Source: Deinococcus sp. QL22 (GTDB lineage: Bacteria; Deinococcota; Deinococci; Deinococcales; Deinococcaceae). Taken from it: DNA of 64,000 nucleotides. The position numbers were made by a program, and so were the translations under genes. Location: contig NZ_CP097149.1 of the NCBI RefSeq assembly GCF_023370075.1, positions 2,726,001 through 2,790,000 on the forward strand, given 5' to 3'. The notes beneath the pieces were generated by a model. That model was not told the DNA's origin. It made no database searches and saw nothing but the letters and a program-made list of their open reading frames with translations. Below, in pieces: positions 14,488 to 23,535 of the stretch (position 1 is the stretch's first letter; every line of letters starts with the position of its first letter).

Positions 14488-15630
14488 TCAGTCGTCTGCG
14501 CCCACCGGATCGGTATCCACCTCCGGAATGCTGGCAAACTCGCCCCGGCGTGCGGCCCGCTTGTCCTGCTCGGCATTTTCAGCGATTTCGTAGGCCTTGA
14601 TGATCCGGCCCACCAACGGGTGACGCACTACGTCCACGTCGGTAAATTCGTGCCATTCGATGCCTTCGATGTTGCTCAGCACGCGCTTGGCGACGGCCAA
14701 CCCGCTGGAAATGTGGCGCGGCAAGTCGATCTGGGTCACGTCGCCCGTCACGACCACCTTGCTGCTGAAACCCATGCGGGTCAGGAACATCTTCATCTGC
14801 TCGCCAGTGGTGTTCTGCGCTTCGTCCAGGATGACGAAAGCATCATTGAGCGTGCGCCCACGCATAAAGGCCAGCGGAGCGATTTCAATGACGCCGCTCG
14901 TCAGGTAGGACTCGAACTTGTCCTGATCCAGCATGTCCTGAAGGGCGTCGTACAGCGGGCGTAGGTAAGGGTCGATTTTGGCCTGCAAATCTCCGGGCAA
15001 GAAGCCCAGTTTCTCTCCGGCTTCGACTGCCGGACGGGTCAGAATAATGCGTTTGACCCGTTTGTTGCGGAGCGCCTGCACCGCCATCGCCACCGCGAGG
15101 TACGTTTTGCCGGTTCCGGCGGGGCCGATGCCAAAGGCGATATCGCTTTTTTCGACCTTTTCCAGATACACCTTTTGCCCCGGCGTTTTGGGCCGGATGC
15201 CGCGTGGCAGGCTCATGCCGTTCACCTGTGTTTCGGCGGCGAGGCTGCGGCCTTCTCCACTCAGGCGGGCCGAGCGTAACAGGCTGTCGGGCGTCAGTTC
15301 GCCACCGCCGCGTATCACGTCCAGCGCGTCGTTCACCATGCGTTCGGCGGCCACCACGTCGGCCTCTTCTCCCGTAATGGTGATGGTTTCGCCGCGTGCG
15401 ATCAGGCGGGCGCGGGTCAATTCGCGCATACGGCGCAGGTTCACGTCCCCCGTGCCCAGCAGCGCAAATGCCTGACGCTGGTTGGTCAGTGTAATGGTGG
15501 CCGTTGCCGGATTGCTGGTGGCTGGCGTGGTTCCGTCCTGTGCGCCCGCAGTCTGGTTCTGAGCACTCGGTAGCTGAGCACCGGGTACCTGAGCATTGCT
15601 CGACTGTGTTTCAGGCGTCTGGTCGGGCAT
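14488..15630 (-). CDS. phoH: PhoH family ATPase
   Basis: Walker A GIGPAGTGKT lies near residues 167-176 and Walker B AFVILDEAQN further on, with VVVTGDVTQIDLP, all diagnostic of PhoH-like ATPases. The family is linked to RNA metabolism and phosphate or stress response. An RNA-binding KH-like region (GETITITGEEADVVAAERMV) precedes the ATPase. The first 45 residues are low-complexity, Gln/Ala/Thr/Pro-rich with repeated AQ pairs. I chose the ATG at 15630; an in-frame ATG at 15747 would lengthen the tail and cannot be excluded. Confidence 0.9.
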   Translation of the reverse strand: MPDQTPETQSSNAQVPGAQLPSAQNQTAGAQDGTTPATSNPATATITLTNQRQAFALLGTGDVNLRRMRELTRARLIARGETITITGEEADVVAAERMVNDALDVIRGGGELTPDSLLRSARLSGEGRSLAAETQVNGMSLPRGIRPKTPGQKVYLEKVEKSDIAFGIGPAGTGKTYLAVAMAVQALRNKRVKRIILTRPAVEAGEKLGFLPGDLQAKIDPYLRPLYDALQDMLDQDKFESYLTSGVIEIAPLAFMRGRTLNDAFVILDEAQNTTGEQMKMFLTRMGFSSKVVVTGDVTQIDLPRHISSGLAVAKRVLSNIEGIEWHEFTDVDVVRHPLVGRIIKAYEIAENAEQDKRAARRGEFASIPEVDTDPVGADD

Positions 15631-16003
15631 CTGGTCTTGCTTCTGGTCTGTCAAGAGATTGGCTCCAAGCACGCCGCACAGGCGCAGTCTCTCCCCGAGT
15701 TGGCCGGGTGAGAGGAGGGGGGTGGGTTCGTCATTCGGATGCCCCATTGTCGGACGGGAAAGCAGGCAGGTGCGTGTCCCGCCGCACATTCTGCGGTGTT
15801 TCTGGGCAGAGGGTCAGCGAATGCTGAAGGCCCGTCGTCTGCTGGGGGGATTAAAGGGATCAAGCATGGATTCAGAGTAGAAGACAGGCCGCGAGCTTGC
15901 CAGGCGCAATTGGCTTAGCGGCGGCATGCGCCGGCCTAGTTCTGAGCTGTCTGACCTTGTTGTCTGATCTTTCTGGGGCGCGGGCCGCGATACACTTGGC
16001 AGC
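15631..16003. other. Intergenic region between divergent phoH and aroE
   Basis: Part may be coding if phoH starts at 15747. TACACT just before aroE is the one clear promoter element. I see nothing else definite. Confidence 0.35.
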
Positions 16004-16897
16004 GTGAGTTTTACTGGCGTCTATCCGGACGGGGCGCAGGCCGCACTCCGCGCCTTTTTATATGCAGACCCCGCCGCGCATTCCCTGTCTCCGGCCATGC
16101 ACCGCGCCGCCTTTGCCTGGGCTGGGTTGGCGGGCGAGTATAGGGCCGTGCGCGTCCCCCCCGCCGATCTGGGCGCGGCCATTGCCGAACTGAGGCAACC
16201 CGGCATCTTAGGGGCCAATCTGAGCTTGCCCCACAAGGAAGCTACCCTGCCGTTTCTGGACAAGCTGACTCCAGCGGCGCGGGCTATCGGTGCAGTCAAT
16301 ACCATTATTCAGCAAGAGGGCAAGCTGCTGGGGGACAACACCGACGCGCCGGGACTGCTGGCGGCTCTGGCTGATGCTGGCGTATCCAAAGACGGCGCGG
16401 CGGTGGTGTTAGGTGCAGGCGGCGCGGCGCGGGCGGCGGTGTGGGCGCTGCGCTCTCAGCTGGGTTCTCAGATCCGTCAAGTGTTCGTGATCAACCGGAC
16501 CCGTGCCAAAGCCGCACGCCTCACCGCCGATCTGGGCGGCCTGGCTGCCGATCTGAACGAGGTTCAGTGGGCCGGAGTCGGGTTGCTCGTGAACGCTTCC
16601 AGTGCTGGGTTAAGTGCCCCCGACGAATCCCCGCTGCCAGATTTCGATTTTTCCCCGTTGCCTCTGTCGGCCCTGATCTACGACATGGTGTATAAGCCTG
16701 CCGAAACGCGCCTGATGCGGGAGGCCCGTGCCGCTGGACTGCGGGCCGAAAACGGGCTGGGAATGCTGGCCCACCAAGCACGGTTGGCGTTCTTGGCGTG
16801 GACTGGGGTAGATGTTCCGGTGCGGGTGTTTTTGGATGCCCTGCACGCGGCCCAGCTGCCCATTCAGGCACCCAGCCAAGAGGCCGAGCATGTCTGA
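16004..16897 (+). CDS. aroE: Shikimate dehydrogenase
   Basis: It contains the shikimate-binding residues in DPAAHSLSPAMHRAAF, the catalytic Lys in NLSLPHKEA, the Asp in DNTDAPGL and the NADP-binding VLGAGGAARAAVW. It reduces 3-dehydroshikimate in aromatic amino acid synthesis. The GTG start has TACACT 7 nt upstream, so the message is probably leaderless. The stop overlaps the next gene's start in ATGTCTGA. The length of 297 residues is slightly above average. Confidence 0.95.
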   Translation: MSFTGVYPDGAQAALRAFLYADPAAHSLSPAMHRAAFAWAGLAGEYRAVRVPPADLGAAIAELRQPGILGANLSLPHKEATLPFLDKLTPAARAIGAVNTIIQQEGKLLGDNTDAPGLLAALADAGVSKDGAAVVLGAGGAARAAVWALRSQLGSQIRQVFVINRTRAKAARLTADLGGLAADLNEVQWAGVGLLVNASSAGLSAPDESPLPDFDFSPLPLSALIYDMVYKPAETRLMREARAAGLRAENGLGMLAHQARLAFLAWTGVDVPVRVFLDALHAAQLPIQAPSQEAEHV

Positions 16898-19800
16898 CCG
16901 CCCCGCACCCCTGTCGGTCAAAGACACGCCCATAGAGCAGCCGGATCAGAGTCTGTTGGCCCGCACTTCCCGCATGATTCCGTTGGCGGTGCTGCTGCTG
17001 GTACTGCTGCTGACAGTGGCAACGGCGGCCACCATTGCCCGCTTTGTGCGTGACCAGCAGCAAGCCCGCTTTGAGCGCGAGGCGACGGCCCACACGTTTG
17101 CCCTGAAGAACCGGATCGGCGATTACGAGAACCTGCTGCGGGCGACCCGCGCCTACTGGATGAGCAATCAGGACATGGTTCTGCCGTCTGTGTTTGATGA
17201 TTTCGTCAGCCGGCTTGATCTGACGCGGCGCTATCCGGGCGTCACCGCCGTTGGTTTTGCCGCGTGGATACCCGCTGCCGATACTGCCGATGTGGAAGCG
17301 GGCATCCGGGCCGGGGCAGGCTCCGAATACCGCATCAACCCGCCGACATCCACTCAGGCCATGCGTGCGCCTGTTGTCACCCTTTCGCCCCTGAACAACG
17401 CTACTCAGGCCGCGTGGGGTTTTGACCTGTACAGCGATCCTGACCGGCGTGCCGCGCTGGATTTGGCCCGCCTGAACAACACGGTGCAGGCCACAGGCCG
17501 CGTGAATTTGCAGCGTACGCCGGGCGGCCCGCCCAATCTCGGATTCCTGCTCATTTTGCCTGTGTGGAACGGCATGCAGCCCACCGACGACGAGCAGGTT
17601 CAGGATGGCGGCGGCGGCACACGCACACTGGCGGGGTTTATTTATCTGGTGGCAAGCTCCGACGAGTTTTTGGCCCAACTGGACGAAGGCGGCATTCCCA
17701 CCGGCCTCAGCATCAATACCAAATTGGCTGGGCAACGGCTGGAAGGACTTCCGCTGCCTGATACATTGTCATTCCGCTCCGATACAAAGCTGACCCTGGC
17801 GGGGCAACCCTGGACGCTCAATTACGGCGCGTCCACAGGATTTGGGCGGGATTTGGCAGCCAATTTGCCCCTACTGACGCTGTTGGCTGGCCTGTTGGTG
17901 GCCGGGCTGGCCTTCCGGCTGACCCATGTGCAGGTGCAGTCCCGCGAGAGTACCGAGCGAATCAATCGCCGCCTGACACTGGTGCAGGCCCGCCAGGCGC
18001 GTGACCGGGCCGAGTTCGAGGCGATTTTTCAGGCGATGCAGGACGCTGCTGCCTTTACCGACGACACCGGGCGCGTCAGGCTGGTCAACCGCGCCCTGAC
18101 CGAGCAATTTGGTCTGGACAGCGCGGCTCTGATCGGAGAACCGCTGGCCCGCTTGCACGTAGACCGCCGTCTGGAGGGCCGTACCACCTTTCAGGCCATC
18201 ACCACGCCCTATCAGCGGGCCGATGGCAGCGTGTTTTCGGGCGAGGCCCAGCGCAGCGAGGTGGTTGATGGGCGGGGCGAGCAGTTGGGTCTGCTGGAAG
18301 TGATCCGCGACGTGACCGACCGGGTGCAGGCCGAACGTGCGGTGCAGGCCGGAGAGCGGCGCTACCGGGGCGTGCTGGACGCTATTCCGCATATTTTGTG
18401 GGCCAGCAGTCCGGCAGGCAACGTGACCTACGTGAACGCGCAACACCACGAGCGCCTCAGCGAAGGCAGCGTGCGGGAAGCCGTGCTGCCTGCCGACCTG
18501 CTGACCTACGACAACATGTGGCACAGTGCCTACGAGATCAGTGACCGCGCCCAATCCGAAGTGCGGGTGCGGGTGGGCGAATCTTACCGCTGGTTCGTGG
18601 TGCGGGTGGCCCCGATTCTGGATGAACGGGGCAGCGTGGCCGAGTGGGTGGCGAGTGCCACCGATATTCATGACCGCCTGGAGGCCGAGCGACTGGCGCA
18701 GCGCAGCGAGGAACGCTACCGGGGCGTGCTGGAGGGTATGCCGCAGATCGTGTGGCTCACCGATCCGGCGGGCCTGCCTACCTATTTCAACCGACGCTGG
18801 GATGAATATGTGGGCGAAGAACGCGCCAACACGGGCCTGCTGAACCTGCTGCACCCCGATGACCGGGGCGAATACCAGCAGCGTTGGGCGGCGGCGGTGC
18901 AGGCTACCCGACCCTTTGAGGCCGAACACCGCCTGCTGGGGGCCGATGGCTGGTACCGAACCTTCGTGACCCGTGGCCTGCCTGTCCACGACGCGCAGGG
19001 CCAAGTCATCGAGTGGGTAGGCACCAGCACCGACGTAGACGACAGCGTGTACGCCGAAACGGCCTCGCGCCTGATTGCCGACGTGTCCGAGCAACTGAGC
19101 GCCCGCGCCGAAGACCCGCTGGCCGCCCGCGCCGGGCATTACCATGCTGCGCTGGAACTGCTGACCGGAAGGCTGGCCGAAAGTGCCGCCCTCTGGAGCG
19201 CCCCGCCCGAACTGGCCGTGTTGGCGGCGTCACGCACAGGTGTAGTGTGGCAGGCGGCCCATATGCAGGCCGCAGCAACGGCGGCGGTGCGGCGCGTGGC
19301 CGAACTGGAAGAACCGCTGATTATCCCGTCTCATCCGCTGCTGCACGCCGTAAACGCGACTGGCGCACTCCTGTTTCCGCTGATGGGCCGCGACGGAACC
19401 CTACGCGGCATACTGGCCCTGACCTACCGTCAAGCTCTGACTGACCGCGATCAGGAACTCGCGCAGGAACTCGCCAAACGCTTTGCCACCGCCCTCGACA
19501 ATGACGCCCTGCGCGTGCGGGCCATCAGTGCCCAGCAGGATTTGCAAGCTCTGAACCAGTCGCTTGAGGAGCGGGTGCACAGGCGCACACTGGAACTGGA
19601 GGACGCCAACCGCGAACTCGAAGCCTTCAGTTACTCGGTCAGCCACGACCTGAGAACCCCGTTGCGGCACATCGTGGGCTTTGGCGATCTGCTGAAAAAG
19701 GACGCCGGAGAAGGGTTAGGGCCAAAAAGTCAGCGCTACCTGGCCGTGATGACCGACGCTGCCAACCGCATGAGCCACCTAATCGACGACCTGCTGGAGT

Positions 19801-20354
19801 TTTCACGGATGGGCCGCCAGGAACTGCGGAGCGGGCCAGTGCCGCTGGGGCCACTGCTGGACACCGTGTGGAATACGCTGGAACCAGACCGTCAGGGCCG
19901 CGAGATTGCCCTTTCCGTTGGCCCGCTGCCCACCGTACCCGGCGACGCCGCGCTGCTGACTCAGGTCTTCGTGAATTTGCTGTCCAATGCCATCAAGTAC
20001 ACGCGCCACCAACCCGACGCCCAGATTCGGGTCAGTGCCGAGTGGCCGTTGCCATCCGACTCCATGCCCACGCTCACGCAGCCGGGCCGGGTCAATCTGC
20101 AAAAGGCGGCCCAGAATCACGCCATCATTACGGTTCAGGACAACGGTGTGGGGTTTGATGGGCGGTACGCCGACAAGTTGTTCGGGGTCTTTCAGCGCCT
20201 TCACCGTGCCGAAGAATTTGAAGGCACGGGCATAGGCCTCGCCAACGTGCGCCGCGTGGTCATGCGTCACGGCGGCAGCGTGCAGGCACAGTCCGTGCCG
20301 GGGGAGGGGGCGACCTTCCAGGTCATCTTGCCCCTCCAATCGTCGCAGACCTGA
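16890..20354 (+). CDS. Membrane sensor histidine kinase (CHASE-PAS-PAS-PAS-GAF-HisKA-HATPase)
   Basis: The ATG overlaps the aroE stop by 8 nt. A first membrane helix spans about residues 29-50. An extracytoplasmic CHASE-type domain follows (RYPGVTAVGFAAWIP) and a second helix is near 322-346. Three PAS-like segments then come, two containing the near-repeat ERRYRGVLDAIPHILW and ERYRGVLEGMPQIVW, and a GAF-like region. The kinase core has H919 in FSYSVSHDLRTPL, N-box VNLLSNAIKYT, G1 DNGVGFDG and G2 GTGIGLANV. CHASE domains sense small ligands outside the membrane; the ligand here is unknown. The REC-kinase gene just downstream is the natural partner. At 1154 residues it is a large sensor. Confidence 0.92.
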   Translation: MSDRPAPLSVKDTPIEQPDQSLLARTSRMIPLAVLLLVLLLTVATAATIARFVRDQQQARFEREATAHTFALKNRIGDYENLLRATRAYWMSNQDMVLPSVFDDFVSRLDLTRRYPGVTAVGFAAWIPAADTADVEAGIRAGAGSEYRINPPTSTQAMRAPVVTLSPLNNATQAAWGFDLYSDPDRRAALDLARLNNTVQATGRVNLQRTPGGPPNLGFLLILPVWNGMQPTDDEQVQDGGGGTRTLAGFIYLVASSDEFLAQLDEGGIPTGLSINTKLAGQRLEGLPLPDTLSFRSDTKLTLAGQPWTLNYGASTGFGRDLAANLPLLTLLAGLLVAGLAFRLTHVQVQSRESTERINRRLTLVQARQARDRAEFEAIFQAMQDAAAFTDDTGRVRLVNRALTEQFGLDSAALIGEPLARLHVDRRLEGRTTFQAITTPYQRADGSVFSGEAQRSEVVDGRGEQLGLLEVIRDVTDRVQAERAVQAGERRYRGVLDAIPHILWASSPAGNVTYVNAQHHERLSEGSVREAVLPADLLTYDNMWHSAYEISDRAQSEVRVRVGESYRWFVVRVAPILDERGSVAEWVASATDIHDRLEAERLAQRSEERYRGVLEGMPQIVWLTDPAGLPTYFNRRWDEYVGEERANTGLLNLLHPDDRGEYQQRWAAAVQATRPFEAEHRLLGADGWYRTFVTRGLPVHDAQGQVIEWVGTSTDVDDSVYAETASRLIADVSEQLSARAEDPLAARAGHYHAALELLTGRLAESAALWSAPPELAVLAASRTGVVWQAAHMQAAATAAVRRVAELEEPLIIPSHPLLHAVNATGALLFPLMGRDGTLRGILALTYRQALTDRDQELAQELAKRFATALDNDALRVRAISAQQDLQALNQSLEERVHRRTLELEDANRELEAFSYSVSHDLRTPLRHIVGFGDLLKKDAGEGLGPKSQRYLAVMTDAANRMSHLIDDLLEFSRMGRQELRSGPVPLGPLLDTVWNTLEPDRQGREIALSVGPLPTVPGDAALLTQVFVNLLSNAIKYTRHQPDAQIRVSAEWPLPSDSMPTLTQPGRVNLQKAAQNHAIITVQDNGVGFDGRYADKLFGVFQRLHRAEEFEGTGIGLANVRRVVMRHGGSVQAQSVPGEGATFQVILPLQSSQT

Positions 20355-20496
20355 TTTACACCAAGCCTGATCTGCACCAAACCTGCTTCTCCTACACTTG
20401 CTTCCCGCAGCACTGAGCGTTCCCGCTGTTTTCCACATCGTCCGCACCCTTGACCCTCTAAGCTGTATCCCCACCTATGCCCAGTCCGGAGACCGA

Positions 20497-21717
20497 ATGA
20501 CCCTGCCGATTCCCGCCCTACGTGCCATGCCCGCTCGCGGCGACATCCTGCACATCCTTCACCTCGAAGACAGCGAACTCGACCATGAACTCGTGGCGAT
20601 GAATCTGGGCGACGACCTGCCGTGGACAGTGCGCCTGGAGCGTGTGGAAGACGAGGCGTCGTTTATTCACGCCCTGGAAACCGACCCGCCGCATCTGGTG
20701 CTGAGCGACTTTGCCTTGCCTGGATACGACGGCCTCAGCGCCTTCCATGCCGTTCATGCCCGCGATCCGTTGCTGCCCTTCATTATTGTTACGGGCGCGA
20801 TGGGCGAGGAAATCGCCGTCGATACCCTGCGCCAAGGCGTCACCGATTACATCCTGAAACAGCGCCTGGAACGCCTGGTGCCCAGTGTGCGCCGCGCCAT
20901 TGCCGAGGTCGAGGCCCGCGATTCCCGTGCCCGCGCCGAGCAGGCGGTTCATGAACTGAACCAGTCGTTGCAGGCCCGACTACTGGAGGTAGAACGCCTG
21001 CGGAACACCGCCGAACGCCAAAGCCAGCGCCTGGAAGTGCAGGCGCGGCAACTGGAAGAGGCGCTGAATCTTCAAAAAACCTTTTTGGCCGAAACCAGCC
21101 ACGAACTCCGCACACCCCTGACCGCCCTCCTGGGGTATCTGCGCCGTGCCGAACGCGAGGCAGGCGGCAGCCAGGTGCTGCAAGATGCCCAGCGGGTGGC
21201 CGAAAATATGACCCGCCTCGTCAACGACCTGTTGCAACTGTCGCGGGGCGAACTGGTGCAAAACATAGAGATGCACTTTATGAATCTGGGCACCCTGCTG
21301 CGGCAAGTGGGCCGAGATTTTGGCGTGCGGGCCGAGGTGCCTGACGTTGAAATCGTGGGCGATCCGGGCCGCCTGACCCAGGTCTTCGTGAATCTGGTCA
21401 GCAACGCCGTGCGCGTGTCGGGTTCCGCCGATCTGGTCAGCCTGACCGTCGTTCCCCGCGCTGGAGAAATCGAGGTGCGTGTGGTCGACAAAGGCCCCGG
21501 CGTGCCCGACGCCATTAAGCCGCGTATTTTCGACAAGTTTTACCGGGGCAAAGAGGCGGGTTCGGCGGGGCTGGGTCTCACCATCGCGCAGCAGGTGGTC
21601 ACGTCGCACGGCGGCACAATAGACGTGCTGAACACGCCCGGCGGCGGCGCTACCTTCCGCGTGCGCCTGCCCATGCCCGATGAGGATAACGGGGAAGACG
21701 ACGCATATTCCTATTAA
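20497..21717 (+). CDS. Receiver-histidine kinase (REC-HisKA-HATPase)
   Basis: It starts with a receiver domain (ILHLEDSELD acidic pocket, phospho-acceptor D71 in LVLSDFALPGYD, Lys in YILKQRLER). A coiled-coil follows at about 140-195, then HisKA with H202 in AETSHELRTPL, and an ATPase domain (FVNLVSNAVRVS, DKGPGVPD, GLGLTIAQQ). A receiver before the kinase and no DNA-binding domain make it an intermediate in a phosphorelay or a kinase gated by upstream phosphorylation. The start at 20497 has GGAG 7 nt upstream. The stop codon lies at the junction with an IS630-type element. Confidence 0.9.
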   Translation: MTLPIPALRAMPARGDILHILHLEDSELDHELVAMNLGDDLPWTVRLERVEDEASFIHALETDPPHLVLSDFALPGYDGLSAFHAVHARDPLLPFIIVTGAMGEEIAVDTLRQGVTDYILKQRLERLVPSVRRAIAEVEARDSRARAEQAVHELNQSLQARLLEVERLRNTAERQSQRLEVQARQLEEALNLQKTFLAETSHELRTPLTALLGYLRRAEREAGGSQVLQDAQRVAENMTRLVNDLLQLSRGELVQNIEMHFMNLGTLLRQVGRDFGVRAEVPDVEIVGDPGRLTQVFVNLVSNAVRVSGSADLVSLTVVPRAGEIEVRVVDKGPGVPDAIKPRIFDKFYRGKEAGSAGLGLTIAQQVVTSHGGTIDVLNTPGGGATFRVRLPMPDEDNGEDDAYSY

Positions 21718-21747
21718 GTACAGCGCATTTAACATGTAGACTTAAGC

Positions 21748-22275
21748 ATGGCTCGTCCTGCTCGCCGCATTGACATTTCCGAAGACGCTGATGAGCTGCT
21801 TCGGGAACTGGAGATCAGTCCACACACCCACCCGAAGGTTCGCCTGCGGGCCAGCATCCTTCGGCTGCATCGACAGGGCTGGAGCATTCCACAACTCTCC
21901 GCGCATTTTGGCCGGAACCATCAGGCCATCCACCATGATTTCACCCGTTTCGAGGAGCGCGGCATTCCCGGATTGGCCGATGAGTGTCCACCTGGACAGC
22001 CCTCGAAAGTGACGCCAGAGATGGAGCAGTTTCTTCACAAGCAACTGCGAGAACAGCGCTTCTGGAATGCTCCACTGCTGTGCGAGGCTCTCGCACAGCA
22101 GTTTGGGGTGGGAATTCGACCTCGTGCATTGGCCAATCACCTGCAACGTCTGGGATACCGCTGGAAACGCGCCCGATATTCACCCGCTCAGACGCTCGAT
22201 CCTGAAATTATCGCACCACATCAGGCTTCTTTGGAGATCTTAAAAAGGGGGCACTGGACAGCAAACTCACCCTGA
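21748..22275 (+). CDS. IS630 transposase, N-terminal part (frame 1)
   Basis: It encodes the helix-turn-helix half of an IS630 transposase: VRLRASILRLHRQGWSIPQLSAHFGRN and a second winged-helix region ending near GYRWKRARYSP. The frame ends at 22275, but the sequence continues in the -1 frame from an A5G5 run at 22242-22251 as KKGALDSKLTLKYLDQTGLSL, which carries the first catalytic Asp. The full transposase therefore requires a -1 shift, or the gene is broken. Confidence 0.9.
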   Translation: MARPARRIDISEDADELLRELEISPHTHPKVRLRASILRLHRQGWSIPQLSAHFGRNHQAIHHDFTRFEERGIPGLADECPPGQPSKVTPEMEQFLHKQLREQRFWNAPLLCEALAQQFGVGIRPRALANHLQRLGYRWKRARYSPAQTLDPEIIAPHQASLEILKRGHWTANSP

Positions 22276-22304
22276 AATATCTCGACCAGACCGGACTTTC
22301 TCTG

Positions 22305-22775
22305 ATGTTGTCGGTGGGGGCGACGTGGTTTAAGCGAGGTTCTGGGCAGCAGTTTGAAATCCCCACTCGGTGGGGATCCTCTGGACGAATCAACCTCATC
22401 GGCACCTACAGCCTGCACGCCTGCGAAGAAGTGCTGGAAGTTCGCGAACTGGAAGGCAGCTGCAACGGGGATCAGGTGATCGCATATCTGAATACCTTGG
22501 CCTCGGTTGGTGACCCGAACCAGCTCACGGTCGTCGTCCTGGACAACGCGCCCTTTCACAGGAGCGCGAAACTCAGGGAACAACGCGCGTCTTGGGAACA
22601 GCAGGGGCTGTTCCTTCGGTATCTTCCACCCTATGCGCCCTTTCTGAACCTCATTGAGGAGGTGTGGCGGAAGTTGAAGGGGATTCTGATGCCGCGTCGT
22701 TGTGACAACGCCGTGACTGAGCTCCGGGCCGCGCTCATGACTGGGCTCAAGATTCTTGGGGCAAAGTTTATCTAG
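22305..22775 (+). CDS. IS630 transposase, C-terminal DDE part (-1 frame)
   Basis: It holds the rest of the DDE catalytic domain: second Asp in VVLDNAPFHRS and the Glu in PPYAPFLNLIEEVWRKLK, with YLDQTG just upstream in the same frame (about 22281). All three acidic residues survive, so a frameshifted product could be active. The ATG at 22305 is internal to the domain and is probably not a true start. Confidence 0.88.
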   Translation: MLSVGATWFKRGSGQQFEIPTRWGSSGRINLIGTYSLHACEEVLEVRELEGSCNGDQVIAYLNTLASVGDPNQLTVVVLDNAPFHRSAKLREQRASWEQQGLFLRYLPPYAPFLNLIEEVWRKLKGILMPRRCDNAVTELRAALMTGLKILGAKFI

Positions 22776-22872
22776 ATGTTAAATGCGGTGTACTTAAGAG
22801 CAGTTGTCAAAAGAGGTGTCTGCTGTTGACCGAACGAAGAGAGTGAATTTAACGAGTATCTGGGAGAATGGA

Positions 22873-22898
22873 AGCGTCAGGAGTCTTTTTCTGACGCT
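22873..22898. repeat. Inverted repeat before osmC
   Basis: AGCGTCAG and CTGACGCT, 8 bp perfect, flank GAGTCTTTTT. It may be a weak hairpin; the Ts lie in the loop, so it is not a normal terminator. Confidence 0.5.
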
Positions 22899-22993
22899 GT
22901 AATTCGGAGAAATGCTCTGAGGCGTGTAGGTCGTAAGCAGCGGGGCGTGCTGGCTGACTTTGCCCCACGCCGCCTAGACGCTAGCCTAGGGTC

Positions 22994-23392
22994 ATGAAGA
23001 AGACCCTGAACGTGACTTGGCTGGGCGAGCAACGCTACCTCGGTGTCAGCGAGAGCGGCCACCAACTTCTGATCGACAACAGCCCCACCAAAATCGGCGT
23101 GTCCCCGATGGAAGCCCTGCTGGGCGCACTGGCGACCTGCACCGCCTACGACGTGGTGGAAATCATGAAAAAGCGCCGCACCCCACTGGCGAGTTACCGA
23201 ATTGAGGTGGAAGGCGAGCGGGCCGACACCGACCCCAAGCGCTACACCACGATCACGGTTCGGCACATTGCCAGCGGGGAGGGTGTAACCGACGACGCGC
23301 TGAGCAAAGCCGCCCACCTGAGCCACGAAAAATACTGCTCGGTGGCGGCCAGCATCAGCAGTGAAATCCTGTTGGAGACTCGGCTGGGGTAG
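22994..23392 (+). CDS. OsmC family peroxide-resistance protein
   Basis: It has the two redox Cys contexts of the family, LGALATCTAYDVVEIM and KYCSVAASI, and the normal length of 132 residues. OsmC/Ohr-family proteins reduce organic hydroperoxides; this one resembles the general YhfA/OsmC branch. TAGCCT lies 6 nt before the ATG (leaderless). It has no close operon partner. Confidence 0.88.
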   Translation: MKKTLNVTWLGEQRYLGVSESGHQLLIDNSPTKIGVSPMEALLGALATCTAYDVVEIMKKRRTPLASYRIEVEGERADTDPKRYTTITVRHIASGEGVTDDALSKAAHLSHEKYCSVAASISSEILLETRLG

Positions 23393-23399
23393 GCGTTGG

Positions 23400-23510
23400 C
23401 GTGAGGAGGGCGAAGGGCGTCAATGGGTCGAGGGACTGAGGAGAGAGGAGAAGCTCTGGCTTTTGCCCTAGGCCGTTCTTCGCCCCTTGACCTTTAGACT
23501 GTTCTGCGTT
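23400..23510. repeat. Degenerate palindromic copy of family 1 repeat
   Basis: The left arm has GGGCGTCAATGGGTCGAGGG. The right arm, read in reverse, has GTCTAAAGGTCAAGGGGCG. The centre is unrelated. This is the same inverted layout as the elements at 28641 and 38184. Confidence 0.5.
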
Positions 23511-23535
23511 CAAACCCAACAGCCAATTCCCCCAA

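Larger units (their letters stand above)
21717..22794 (+). mobile_element. IS630-family insertion sequence, copy A
   Basis: About 1.08 kb with near-perfect terminal inverted repeats: 21714-21740 matches the complement of 22771-22797 at 25 of 27 positions. A TA is duplicated outside each end (21715-21716 and 22795-22796), the signature of IS630/Tc1-type insertion. The left TA belongs to the stop codon of the upstream kinase; without the element that stop would still read TAA. The ends begin AGTACAGCG, close to the GTACAGCG ends of the second element at 42663-43824. Confidence 0.92.

Noticed and set aside
16521..19145. Long reading frames opposite aroE and the CHASE kinase
   Set aside because: Composition and lack of domains mark them as shadows.
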